DNA from: Allopseudospirillum japonicum
GTDB taxonomy: Bacteria; Pseudomonadota; Gammaproteobacteria; Pseudomonadales; Halomonadaceae
Direction of reading: 5' to 3'
Length of the DNA: 64,000 nucleotides
Assembly (NCBI RefSeq): GCF_900108915.1
Contig: NZ_FNYH01000006.1
Location: 1-64,000 of the forward strand
Program-made: the position numbers and the translations under genes
Shown: one piece after another, positions 49,145-57,473 of the stretch
How the letters are laid out: every line of letters starts with the position of its first letter
Numbering within the stretch: the first letter of the stretch is position 1
Notes under the pieces: generated by a model
Databases searched by the model: none
The model's input: the letters and a program-made list of their open reading frames with translations, nothing else
What the model was told of the DNA's origin: nothing

Positions 49145-50764
49145 ATGAGTCAATTGCGTATGTTAGATATTTTAAGAAATTTTGCGATTCAAACACGTTT
49201 ACGAGTCATTGTTGGTTTAGCTATTCTGATGTGCATTTTATTGGTGGCTTTAACACTGACAGAATATCGCAAATCTATCTTAGAAGAAAAATATTTAAAA
49301 ATACAGCAACTAGTGCAAATGGCAAAAAACACCCTAGTTGGTTTGCATCAGGCAGGCGCTTCTGATCGTGAGGTGATAGCTGCAGCAGCTAAAATGACCT
49401 TCTCATATCAAGGAGAAGAAAATTATATTTGGATTGCTGATTTGCAAGGAAATATTATTTACCATCCTATGGTTAATCATACCAATGAACAAAATGTAAA
49501 ATCGCAAACTTTTTATAAAAGACTGATTCAGCAAGCCAACCAAGAAGGTCAAGGGTTTTCTCAGTATGATTGGCCAAAACCTGGGCAAGCTCAAGCATTA
49601 CCCAAGCTAACTTATTTAATGACAGACGCGAATAAAGGCTGGATTTATGCCGCTGGGATTTATCTAGATGATGTAGAGAAACAAATTGAACGTGTCATAC
49701 TCAAAGTGGTTGTTATTTTAGTCCCCTTAACACTGACCATGCTATTACTTTCTATATGGATTGCTGCTTCAATTAAAAAACCATTAAAGCAAACTTTAGT
49801 ATTGTTAGATAATATTGCTCGAGGTGAAGGTGATTTAACACAGCGCTTACCTGTGGAGGGCAAAGATGAACTCGCACGATTTGCGAGTCTTTTTAACCAT
49901 TTTGTTCAGCGTATGCAGGCTCTGGTGAGTCAAAGTCATGTGACGGCACGTGAGTTAGCACAGGCTGCAGAAGAATTAACACGTGTTACCCAAGGTAGTC
50001 AAAGCACTTTGCATTCGCAATCTCAGCAGACAGATCAAGTAGCTGTGGCAATGCATCAGATGAGTTTGGCAATTCATGAAATTGCAGAGAATTCTGGGCA
50101 TGCAGCACATATTGTACAAAATTCACAAACTTTAACTGATCAGGGTCATCGATGTCTGCAAACCACTTTAGAACGTTTGCAAGCACTGATGCAAAGCGTG
50201 ACGCAAACCCGCACAGGAATAGGTCAATTACGTCAAGCGGCAGATAATATTGTTGGTATTTTAGATGTCATAGGTGGGGTAGCTGAGCAAACCAATTTAT
50301 TGGCACTAAATGCTGCGATTGAGGCGGCTCGTGCTGGTGAACATGGTCGGGGTTTTGCTGTGGTTGCTGATGAGGTGCGTTCTTTAGCAGCGAGTACACA
50401 AGAAAGTACAGGGAAAATTCAAACCTTGATTGATACGTTATTACATCAAGTGCAAGAAGCAGATCAAAGTATGCAGCTGAGTTATAAACAAGTGCAAGCG
50501 ACCAATGAAGATGCACAACAAACCTATCAAGCATTACAAGAAGTGGGGCAGGCAGTGAAAGCGATTAATGAAATTGGTTTGCAAATTGCTACTGCAACTG
50601 AAGAACAATCGGCAACTGCGGAAGAAATTAATCAGAATTTATTAAGAATTAATCAGCTTAGTGATCATACTTTAAATGGTGCGCAAGAGGTTAACCAAGC
50701 ATCACAAGATCTGGCTCAGCTTGCTGAGACTTTAGATATGAGTATTCGTCGATTTAAATATTAA
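49145..50764 (+). CDS. Methyl-accepting chemotaxis protein with single Cache sensor
   Basis: 539 aa. TM1 at about 20-38 ([19 protein letters not shown]), a periplasmic sCache_2 domain ([35 protein letters not shown]), TM2 at about 185-208, HAMP, then the signalling coiled coil with tip [19 protein letters not shown]. The sensor resembles those binding small organic acids, but the ligand is unknown. It does not end in a CheR-binding pentapeptide. ATG 49145 lacks a strong SD. Confidence 0.92.
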   Translation: MSQLRMLDILRNFAIQTRLRVIVGLAILMCILLVALTLTEYRKSILEEKYLKIQQLVQMAKNTLVGLHQAGASDREVIAAAAKMTFSYQGEENYIWIADLQGNIIYHPMVNHTNEQNVKSQTFYKRLIQQANQEGQGFSQYDWPKPGQAQALPKLTYLMTDANKGWIYAAGIYLDDVEKQIERVILKVVVILVPLTLTMLLLSIWIAASIKKPLKQTLVLLDNIARGEGDLTQRLPVEGKDELARFASLFNHFVQRMQALVSQSHVTARELAQAAEELTRVTQGSQSTLHSQSQQTDQVAVAMHQMSLAIHEIAENSGHAAHIVQNSQTLTDQGHRCLQTTLERLQALMQSVTQTRTGIGQLRQAADNIVGILDVIGGVAEQTNLLALNAAIEAARAGEHGRGFAVVADEVRSLAASTQESTGKIQTLIDTLLHQVQEADQSMQLSYKQVQATNEDAQQTYQALQEVGQAVKAINEIGLQIATATEEQSATAEEINQNLLRINQLSDHTLNGAQEVNQASQDLAQLAETLDMSIRRFKY

Positions 50765-50796
50765 TAAAAAAAGCCCCAGTGCGGGGCTTTCTTTTT
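50764..50796. terminator. Bidirectional terminator between the chemoreceptor and xthA
   Basis: AAGCCCC (50771-50777) pairs with GGGGCTT (50783-50789), with an A-run before and a T-run after, so it can end transcripts from both converging genes. Confidence 0.9.
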
Positions 50797-50799
50797 TAA

Positions 50800-51618
50800 C
50801 TAACGAAGCTTTAAATTAACCTCTGTAATTACAGGACAATGATCCGAAGGTTTTTCCATCCCTCGTGCCTGATAATCAATTGTCACTTGGGTACAAAGAT
50901 CTAATACCGGTTGACTGGCTAAAAAAGTATCAATTCTTAGTCCGCGTTTAGGCTCAGCATCAAACCCACGACTACGATAATCAAACCAGCTTAAATCACG
51001 TGATTCTGGATATAAATGCCTGAAAGTATCCGTGAGTCCCCAACTCAATAACTGATGCATCCAGGCACGTTCCTCTGGCTGAAAACTGGTTTTCCCTGTG
51101 CGCAGCCAACGTTTTTTATTTTCTTCACCAATTCCTATATCAGCATCTGTAATGGCAATATTGAAATCGCCCATGACTAATAATAGATCTTGGGGATGAT
51201 AGTCTGTTTGTAGTAAGTTTTGTAAATTGGCATAAAACTGGCGTTTCGCAGGGAATTTAGTTTCATGCTTAATGTTTTCTCCCTGAGGAAAATAACCATT
51301 AATTAAGGTGATTTTTCCCTGATCAGTCAGCCATTCACCTATAATTAAACGTTTTTGTGCCTCTGGCGTATCTTGGGAAAAACCTTTTGTCAGCTGATGC
51401 GGAGGAAGCTTGCTTAAAAAGGCAACACCATAGTGTGCTTTTTGTCCATGATAATAAGCTTGGTAACCTAAGGCATGAATAGCTTCTATTGGGAAAGCTT
51501 CATCATGTACCTTGGTTTCTTGTAGTGCGATCACATCTGGTTGATGTGTTTGAATTAAATATTCAATCTGGTGTAAACGTGCGCGTATGCCATTAATATT
51601 AAAGCAAATAACCTTCAT
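50800..51618 (-). CDS. xthA: Exodeoxyribonuclease III
   Basis: 272 aa. EEP-fold motifs: N-terminal [50 protein letters not shown] and SDHCPV with the catalytic Asp-His. It processes AP sites and 3' ends in base-excision repair. It lies eight bases downstream of a response-regulator gene on the same strand, so it is probably read from the signalling operon. Confidence 0.94.
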   Translation of the reverse strand: MKVICFNINGIRARLHQIEYLIQTHQPDVIALQETKVHDEAFPIEAIHALGYQAYYHGQKAHYGVAFLSKLPPHQLTKGFSQDTPEAQKRLIIGEWLTDQGKITLINGYFPQGENIKHETKFPAKRQFYANLQNLLQTDYHPQDLLLVMGDFNIAITDADIGIGEENKKRWLRTGKTSFQPEERAWMHQLLSWGLTDTFRHLYPESRDLSWFDYRSRGFDAEPKRGLRIDTFLASQPVLDLCTQVTIDYQARGMEKPSDHCPVITEVNLKLR

Positions 51619-51626
51619 TTAAACCT

Positions 51627-52001
51627 CTAGGTATTTAAGAGTTTTTTTATTGTGCTAAGTAACTGTTCTTTGGAAAAAGGTTTTTCTAACAAAGCATGAG
51701 CACCAACCAAGCGGGCAGATTGTAAAGAAAAGCCTTTATCTAAAGTGCGGCCACCACCAGAAATAGCTAATATTTTTATATTAGGCCTTTTTTTTAATAT
51801 TTCTGGGATGCCCTCAACACCAGTTTTATCTGGCATCATAATATCTGTGATAACGAGTTGGATGTCGTTATGTTTTATTAACGTTTGAAGCCCAGCATCA
51901 ACGCCTGAGACTTGAGTCACTTGGTAATTTTCTCGATTCAAAAGCATAGAAAGCATGGTGCGTAGATCTTGATCATCATCAATTAACAATAAATGAGTCA
52001 T
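51627..52001 (-). CDS. Single-domain response regulator
   Basis: 124 aa CheY-like receiver. Acidic pocket LLLIDDDQDL, phosphoacceptor D53 (VITDIMMPD), Lys in LEKPF. The loop GGGRTLDKGFSLQSARLVGA closely resembles that of the receiver at 54280-54654, so the two are paralogues flanking the kinase pair. Start ATG 52001; upstream codons extend into the kinase gene. No output domain. Confidence 0.9.
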   Translation of the reverse strand: MTHLLLIDDDQDLRTMLSMLLNRENYQVTQVSGVDAGLQTLIKHNDIQLVITDIMMPDKTGVEGIPEILKKRPNIKILAISGGGRTLDKGFSLQSARLVGAHALLEKPFSKEQLLSTIKKLLNT

Positions 52002-52017
52002 TATTTTTCTCCAAAGA

Positions 52018-53127
52018 TTATTCCATAATAGGTAAAAAAATGGTGAATAAAGTACCCAAACCAACATGACTACTGACGTTTATATTACCTCGATGGGCCT
52101 CAATAATACCTTTGACAATAGAGAGACCTAAACCTGAACCTTGCCCAATATCCTTGGTAGTAAAAAAAGGATCAAAGATATTGCGTAAATGCTCCGGTGA
52201 GATACCTTCTCCTTGGTCTTCAACACTGATAGCAAGTTGGCGGCTGCCGTCTGCATGTGTACTTTTACAGAGGCGTAGTCCAAGCGTTAATTGCCCTTTA
52301 GGCATAGCATCTAAAGCATTCACGACCAAATTATCTAAAACTCTTTCTATTTGGGTTGCATCTGCTTGGATGAATGTAGAGTACGCAGCTTCTTCTATAT
52401 TAACTTTAATATTAACCTTATCACGTGCTTTAATTCGCGCAGTTTGTGCAACCTTTTCTATAAGTAAGCTTGCTTGTAAAGGCTGAAAGTCTATAGGTTC
52501 TTCACGCACATATAAAAGTAAACTATTAATTAAGTTTCGTGCTTTTTTAACAGATTGAATGATTTCTTGGCTGCATTGATAAGAAAAAGACTCTGGATTT
52601 AACTCTTCTTGCAGCATCTCAGCATAACCACTAATGGTTGCTGTAATATTGTTAAAATCGTGGGCAACACCTGCCGCAAAATGCCCAAGCGCTTGAATTT
52701 TTTTATCTTCTTGTTGCCTGTGATAGGCAAGATATAATCTATGTAAAATATGTATCTTATTAAGTAATTTGTGTTTTTCTAAAGGCTTGACTAAGTAATC
52801 ATCTGCACCATAGCGTGTGGCATTTTCCCAGTCTTCCGCTGTGTCATTGGACGTTACCATCATAATAGGCCGCCAATGATGTGCATCTAAAGTACGAATT
52901 TGACGTACCGCCTCAAAACCATTCATGCCAGGCAGGTGGACGTCCATAAGTACAAAATCTATACGCTGTAATGATAACAGCTTTAAACCCTCCTCTGCAG
53001 TGCTTGTGGTAAATACTTTATAGTCAGGCTCCGCAAGAAAGTGTTGAATTAGATACCTTTGCATTGGATCATCTTCAACAAGTAATATCCTTAAAGGATC
53101 CTTAGATTTATCAGGTGTTTGCAACAT
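52018..53127 (-). CDS. Soluble receiver-histidine kinase hybrid
   Basis: 369 aa. An N-terminal receiver (D62, FVLMDVHLPGMNG) is joined to a HisKA region with H156 (AAGVAHDFNN) and an HATPase domain (VLDNLVVNALDAM; GQGSGLGLSIVKGI). No membrane helix. Kinases with a receiver in front are fed by another phosphodonor, possibly the PAS kinase upstream, whose stop it overlaps by 17 bp. Start ATG 53127. Confidence 0.9.
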   Translation of the reverse strand: MLQTPDKSKDPLRILLVEDDPMQRYLIQHFLAEPDYKVFTTSTAEEGLKLLSLQRIDFVLMDVHLPGMNGFEAVRQIRTLDAHHWRPIMMVTSNDTAEDWENATRYGADDYLVKPLEKHKLLNKIHILHRLYLAYHRQQEDKKIQALGHFAAGVAHDFNNITATISGYAEMLQEELNPESFSYQCSQEIIQSVKKARNLINSLLLYVREEPIDFQPLQASLLIEKVAQTARIKARDKVNIKVNIEEAAYSTFIQADATQIERVLDNLVVNALDAMPKGQLTLGLRLCKSTHADGSRQLAISVEDQGEGISPEHLRNIFDPFFTTKDIGQGSGLGLSIVKGIIEAHRGNINVSSHVGLGTLFTIFLPIME

Positions 53128-54235
53128 TATCCTGCCTTTGTAAGGGGAAAAGTAATCGAATATCTGTGTATTTATTTGGCCGTGAATCAATTTCAATTAA
53201 GCCCTGATGCAGGGTAACAAACTGATTGACTAAACTCATACCTAAGCCTGTACCTTTACCAATATCTTTTGTTGTAAAAAAAGGATCGAAAATACGTGTT
53301 TGAATTTCTGGGCAGATACCAGAACCATTATCATAAAAACTAATTACAGCATAGTTTTTGCTTTGATGCGTTTCAATGAAATTAAAGGTTTTAATTTGTG
53401 TAGAAATGATAAATTTTGGTAAATTTTGGCTAGCTAAAGCATCTTTTGCATTACGTACTAGGTTAACAAGTACTTGAATAAAACCATGAGCATCAAGAGA
53501 AACAGGTAAAGAATGCTGATGTAAATTCATCGAAAAATGAATCTCTTCCCCAAGCATATCCTGTACAATGGCTTGTGTTTTGTAGACCAACTGATTTAAA
53601 TTTTTTATTTTTGTATTAGGTGTTTTTTGGTTATCAGGATTGAGAATGTCAAGGTGCTCAAGTAATCGAGCTGCCCTTGTACCTGCACATAATGTCTGTT
53701 GTAAATTTTTATATAAAGGATCTTGAGGTTGGCTAAGAGCAAGATTAAGTTCAGTTAAGCCATTGATGGTACCAAATAGATTATTAAATTCATGTGTCAG
53801 TCCAGCTAATAAATGACCTAAAGCCTCTAATCGACCAAGACGATTCGTATTTTTTTCGAAGAGAAGGCGTGAGGAAATATCTTGTCCAATTGAGATATAG
53901 CCAAGGTGATGCCCTTGAGAGTCTAATAATTTTTTAATACTGGTACTTTGATGCCATAAACTTGTATCTTTACGCTGGCCAGTCAGTTGTCCTTGCCAGA
54001 TTTGATGTCGATGGATACTTTTGAAAATAATAGGAAAGCTTTGATCTGATCGAACTTGTGCTAACCAAAAATGAGCTGGATGTTGGTAGATTTCCTCACA
54101 GGTGTAACCTGTTGCCGTACAATAGGCAGGATTGACATAAATGATATTGAGACGTTTATCAGTAGCGATAACTAGCGTATCTACATCATGAAATAAGGAT
54201 TTTAAAGAAAGCTGATTAAAATACGCATATTTCAT
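53111..54235 (-). CDS. Soluble PAS-domain histidine kinase
   Basis: 374 aa. One PAS domain at about 15-125 (LVIATDKRLNIIYVNPAYCT; GYISIGQDISSR), then H148 (LAGLTHEFNN) and an HATPase domain (DNGSGICPEIQTRIFDPFF; GKGTGLGMSLV). Cytoplasmic, without membrane helices. PAS cofactor unknown. Just upstream of the receiver-kinase; start ATG 54235. Confidence 0.9.
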   Translation of the reverse strand: MKYAYFNQLSLKSLFHDVDTLVIATDKRLNIIYVNPAYCTATGYTCEEIYQHPAHFWLAQVRSDQSFPIIFKSIHRHQIWQGQLTGQRKDTSLWHQSTSIKKLLDSQGHHLGYISIGQDISSRLLFEKNTNRLGRLEALGHLLAGLTHEFNNLFGTINGLTELNLALSQPQDPLYKNLQQTLCAGTRAARLLEHLDILNPDNQKTPNTKIKNLNQLVYKTQAIVQDMLGEEIHFSMNLHQHSLPVSLDAHGFIQVLVNLVRNAKDALASQNLPKFIISTQIKTFNFIETHQSKNYAVISFYDNGSGICPEIQTRIFDPFFTTKDIGKGTGLGMSLVNQFVTLHQGLIEIDSRPNKYTDIRLLFPLQRQDNVANT

Positions 54236-54279
54236 GATGCTGACTCCAAATATTTATCAGTATTTACCTCCTTATAAAG

Positions 54280-54654
54280 TTAACGTCCTTCTGTTAAAGC
54301 TTGATTGACCAAGGTGCGTAATTCTTGCATGCGAAAAGGTTTTTTTAACAAATGATGCGCCCCTACAGAACGTGCAGAAGCTAAACTAAAATCACTTGAT
54401 AACACACGTTGGCCACCAGACATACCAATAATAGCAAGCTTAGGATGTTGCCTGACTAATTGACGGATTAAGTCAACACCATTTATATTAGGCATACAAA
54501 TATCTGTAATAACCAAGTGTGTTTGTGCATTAAGTTTGCTTAACGCTTCTTGGCCATCGCTCGCTTCTATAATTTGATGACCATCTAAAGAGAGCATCTG
54601 TTTAACTGTATACCTGAATTGTTGGTCGTCATCAACTAATAAAATATTTGCCAT
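54280..54654 (-). CDS. Single-domain response regulator (paralogue of 51627-52001)
   Basis: 124 aa. ILLVDDDQQF, D51 (VITDICMPNING), KKPF. Loop GGQRVLSSDFSLASARSVGA parallels the other receiver. I prefer ATG 54654 (MANILL), giving exactly the same length as its paralogue; ATG 54663 is in frame. Confidence 0.88.
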   Translation of the reverse strand: MANILLVDDDQQFRYTVKQMLSLDGHQIIEASDGQEALSKLNAQTHLVITDICMPNINGVDLIRQLVRQHPKLAIIGMSGGQRVLSSDFSLASARSVGAHHLLKKPFRMQELRTLVNQALTEGR

Positions 54655-54669
54655 CTGTTCCATCCAAGT

Positions 54670-55857
54670 TTAAAAAAGTTCGATACGTGCCCCTTGAGAA
54701 GAGGTATTGCCTTGACGAGGATCTTCATCTAGGTCAGGTGCGGATAAAGACAGGTGAGCATCTTCTGCTTGAGCATAGGCCTGTGCAACTTCTTGTAATA
54801 CGTGCCAATCAACCTGCTGATGGCTCTCTAATTGCTCTAAAATACGGATTAATACTTGCTGGCGCTCATTAAAAGAAAATTGTAACCGTTCGACAATCTG
54901 TCGTATGACATCTTGGAATTGAATGCTGCCTAACGCATCATTGACTTCCTTATTTAGATGATCATTATGTGTAATAACAACACTTAATAACATGCGATAA
55001 AATTGTCGCATATCAATATAGCCACTATTGAGCTCACGGGTTAGATTCATAAGACGAGTGACTTCTTCAATATCTTTATTAAGGCGTTGGTCAACTTCAT
55101 CTCCAATGTAAGCATTAACAGAGCTATGCACTTCTTTAATGCCGTGACCAATTAGAGAGGCTGCTTCTGCTGCTTTACTAGCCAAAACACGCACTTCACT
55201 AGCAACCACGGCAAAGCCACGCCCTGCTTCACCTGCGCGCGCTGCTTCAATAGCTGCATTGAGTGCAAGCAAATCGGTTTGTTTACTAATTTCATGAATC
55301 AAATCGACACGGGAGTTTAAATCAATGACACGCTGACCTAGTAAATGAAAGTCACTTTGTTGTCGTTTAATATGTTCAGGTAAAGTATGGATAAATCCAG
55401 AAAGTTCATTGATAACATGTGCACTTTCTTCCATTGATGCTTGCATCTGTTCGCTTTGCCCGCTGGCAACATCTAAATATCGTGTGAGATCTTCTGCAAG
55501 TTCGTTAATATGGGATAAGCGCTCGATAATTTCAAAAGCGGCATTTTCAGTGAATTGAATGCTTTCATTTAATCGGCTTTGTGCGAGTTGATCTTGCTCA
55601 CAAAGTGCATTTAAACCTTGGCTGCAAGCTTGTGTATCTAGGGTGATCGTTTTTTGTGGTTCGGGCTGTATTGCGGCTTGCGCTTTGTATTTTTTAAAGG
55701 TGCGATAAGCCTCTAAACCAAGCAAGCCTCCAGCTGTGATCATGCTGATCAAAGTTGCAGGCAGAGGGGTAATTTGAGCCAGTAAAGGCGCTATCCCATG
55801 CGCCATAACGATAATTGCTACTAAATAGAAAGCTAAACCTAGCGGGATATGCTTCAC
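54670..55857 (-). CDS. Membrane chemoreceptor-like protein with two N-terminal helices
   Basis: 395 aa. Two closely spaced N-terminal helices (about 4-24 and 29-46) with no periplasmic sensor domain, then a signalling region with tip [20 protein letters not shown] (E-Q-T replaced by K-Q-T). A C-terminal region ([21 protein letters not shown]) resembles F7-type receptors. The best start is GTG 55857: AGGAG lies six to seven bases upstream, inside the cheY stop region. It follows cheY directly, so a local array partner is likely. Confidence 0.85.
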   Translation of the reverse strand: MKHIPLGLAFYLVAIIVMAHGIAPLLAQITPLPATLISMITAGGLLGLEAYRTFKKYKAQAAIQPEPQKTITLDTQACSQGLNALCEQDQLAQSRLNESIQFTENAAFEIIERLSHINELAEDLTRYLDVASGQSEQMQASMEESAHVINELSGFIHTLPEHIKRQQSDFHLLGQRVIDLNSRVDLIHEISKQTDLLALNAAIEAARAGEAGRGFAVVASEVRVLASKAAEAASLIGHGIKEVHSSVNAYIGDEVDQRLNKDIEEVTRLMNLTRELNSGYIDMRQFYRMLLSVVITHNDHLNKEVNDALGSIQFQDVIRQIVERLQFSFNERQQVLIRILEQLESHQQVDWHVLQEVAQAYAQAEDAHLSLSAPDLDEDPRQGNTSSQGARIELF

Positions 55858-55858
55858 A

Positions 55859-56230
55859 TTAAGCTCCTGGGACAACCTCTTTAATCACTTTGAGCAAGTC
55901 GGAACCCGATACGGGTTTAACCAACCAGCCGGCGGCGCCTGCACTTTTTGCTTCTTGGCGTCTTGCCTGTTGTGATTCTGTTGTTAATACAAGAATAGGA
56001 ACAAATCTAAATCCAGGTAAAGCTTTGGCAGATTTGATTAATTCAATGCCATTCATAATAGGCATATTAATATCAGTTATAATGAGATCTGGTTTGCCAC
56101 CTGTGGATAATTTTTGCAGTGCTTCTTGGCCATTTTTAGCCGATTCTACATGAAATCCAGCCTGTTTTAAAATGTTGGTTAAGCTAAGTAAAATAGTCGC
56201 AGAATCGTCGACAATAAAAATTTTTTTCAT
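55859..56230 (-). CDS. CheY-like response regulator
   Basis: 123 aa receiver: [11 protein letters not shown]53 ([13 protein letters not shown]), LVKPVSG. Well-placed ACGGAGG before ATG 56230. The stop overlaps the SD of the following receptor gene. It sits between parA and the receptor. Its target may be the kinase CheA encoded upstream. The 98 bp to parA are AT-rich and without clear signals. Confidence 0.9.
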   Translation of the reverse strand: MKKIFIVDDSATILLSLTNILKQAGFHVESAKNGQEALQKLSTGGKPDLIITDINMPIMNGIELIKSAKALPGFRFVPILVLTTESQQARRQEAKSAGAAGWLVKPVSGSDLLKVIKEVVPGA

Positions 56231-56328
56231 ACAAATTCCTCCGTAAAGAAAATATGCCCGTGAATAAAAAACTTGGTAATAGATTAATTTATGTATTATT
56301 GATAAACATTAAAAAAAATACAAGCAAT

Positions 56329-57093
56329 TTAGAAGTGAGCTTCCCATAAAGAAGCAAGCTCTTTAGAGAGTAAATGATAATCCATCGCACCTGGGCTGCG
56401 TGGTGAGAAATAACAAACAGGTTGTGCGGCTGCAAAAGCTTCTGCTAAACGGATATTGGAACGTATGCCACGCAATATACGTGCTTGACCAAAATGCTTA
56501 ATAAGATTATCAAGTACTTGCCGATGTAAATTAAGGCGTGCATCTAGCATAATCGGTAATATACCTATAGATTTAAGGCGTGGATTATAGCTAGAGCGCA
56601 CCTTATAAATAAGTTGGGCAAGTTGTAACGCACCCACTTCACTAAGATGATGTGGAATTAAAGGCAGAACAACACCATCTGCAGCAGTTAAAGCATTAAT
56701 GAGGACAGCATCTAAAGTAGGTGGCGTATCAATAATAATATGCGTATAAGCACTGATTAAGTGGTCGCGTTGAAGGCATTGGTATAAACAATCGACCCCC
56801 CACTCTAAGCCCCGTCCATCAAAACGAGTATCTGCAGCAAGCAAATCCACACCTGTTACAGGGGTAGATTCAATAAGAGAGGGTAATTCGGTATGCGCAT
56901 GACGAAAAATTGTGTGTATACATGCATTGGCAGGGCGCTTATGCGCACACCCTAAGCCGAGTGCACAATGACCTTGAGTGTCTAAGTCAATGACCAAAAC
57001 TCGGGCACCTTGACGCCCCCACTCAGCTGCAAGGTTGACGCTGGTGGTCGTTTTACCTGTACCACCTTTACGATTGGCAATAGCGATAATCAT
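56329..57093 (-). CDS. ParA-family ATPase of the chemosensory operon
   Basis: 254 aa. Deviant Walker A KGGTGKTTT with signature Lys (K9, K14), Walker B-like VIDLDTQGHCALGLGC, and IIDTPPTLDAVLINAL. In Vibrio and relatives ParA-like ParC directs chemotaxis arrays to the pole; this location inside a che operon suggests a similar array-positioning role rather than plasmid partition. No parB neighbour. Confidence 0.88.
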   Translation of the reverse strand: MIIAIANRKGGTGKTTTSVNLAAEWGRQGARVLVIDLDTQGHCALGLGCAHKRPANACIHTIFRHAHTELPSLIESTPVTGVDLLAADTRFDGRGLEWGVDCLYQCLQRDHLISAYTHIIIDTPPTLDAVLINALTAADGVVLPLIPHHLSEVGALQLAQLIYKVRSSYNPRLKSIGILPIMLDARLNLHRQVLDNLIKHFGQARILRGIRSNIRLAEAFAAAQPVCYFSPRSPGAMDYHLLSKELASLWEAHF

Positions 57094-57176
57094 AAATATT
57101 CGTAAGCAGATCGCTTAAAAAATGACGATTTGCTTGACTGCCTCCGTTAACTTGCAGCTGATGATGCTTGGGTCGA

Positions 57177-57446
57177 TTAGGTTTCAAGACTGAGTAAGCT
57201 GGTGAGCGCCCATTGTAACCCTGCTGTATGGCAATAATCATCTGTTTGTGTCTGGTCTTTAGGTAAAATGACAGGGGTTTGCGCAGCTAAAATGACTTGT
57301 AATACAGCAGCATGTAGATGCTGGCAAGCGCTGATATCCAGTTTGGCTTGCGGATGTTGTAAAAGCCAGTCTAGTAAAGTTTCTGCATCTTCGACACTGG
57401 CTAGGGCTTCAATATAAACGCATTCAGGCGTATAGCGAATGGCCAT
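57177..57446 (-). CDS. STAS-domain protein
   Basis: 89 aa. LDISACQHLHAAVLQVILAA corresponds to the STAS phosphorylation-loop helix, but the usual Ser in the loop is not obvious (DISACQHLHAA). A small protein between cheA and parA is common in this type of che operon; its function is unclear. Confidence 0.7.
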   Translation of the reverse strand: MAIRYTPECVYIEALASVEDAETLLDWLLQHPQAKLDISACQHLHAAVLQVILAAQTPVILPKDQTQTDDYCHTAGLQWALTSLLSLET

Positions 57447-57473
57447 GATGTTTTCCTCGGATAAGCTGCGATG

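Noticed and set aside
56329-57093. Plasmid or chromosome partition locus.
   Set aside because: No parB gene or parS-like repeat nearby; the setting is a che operon.
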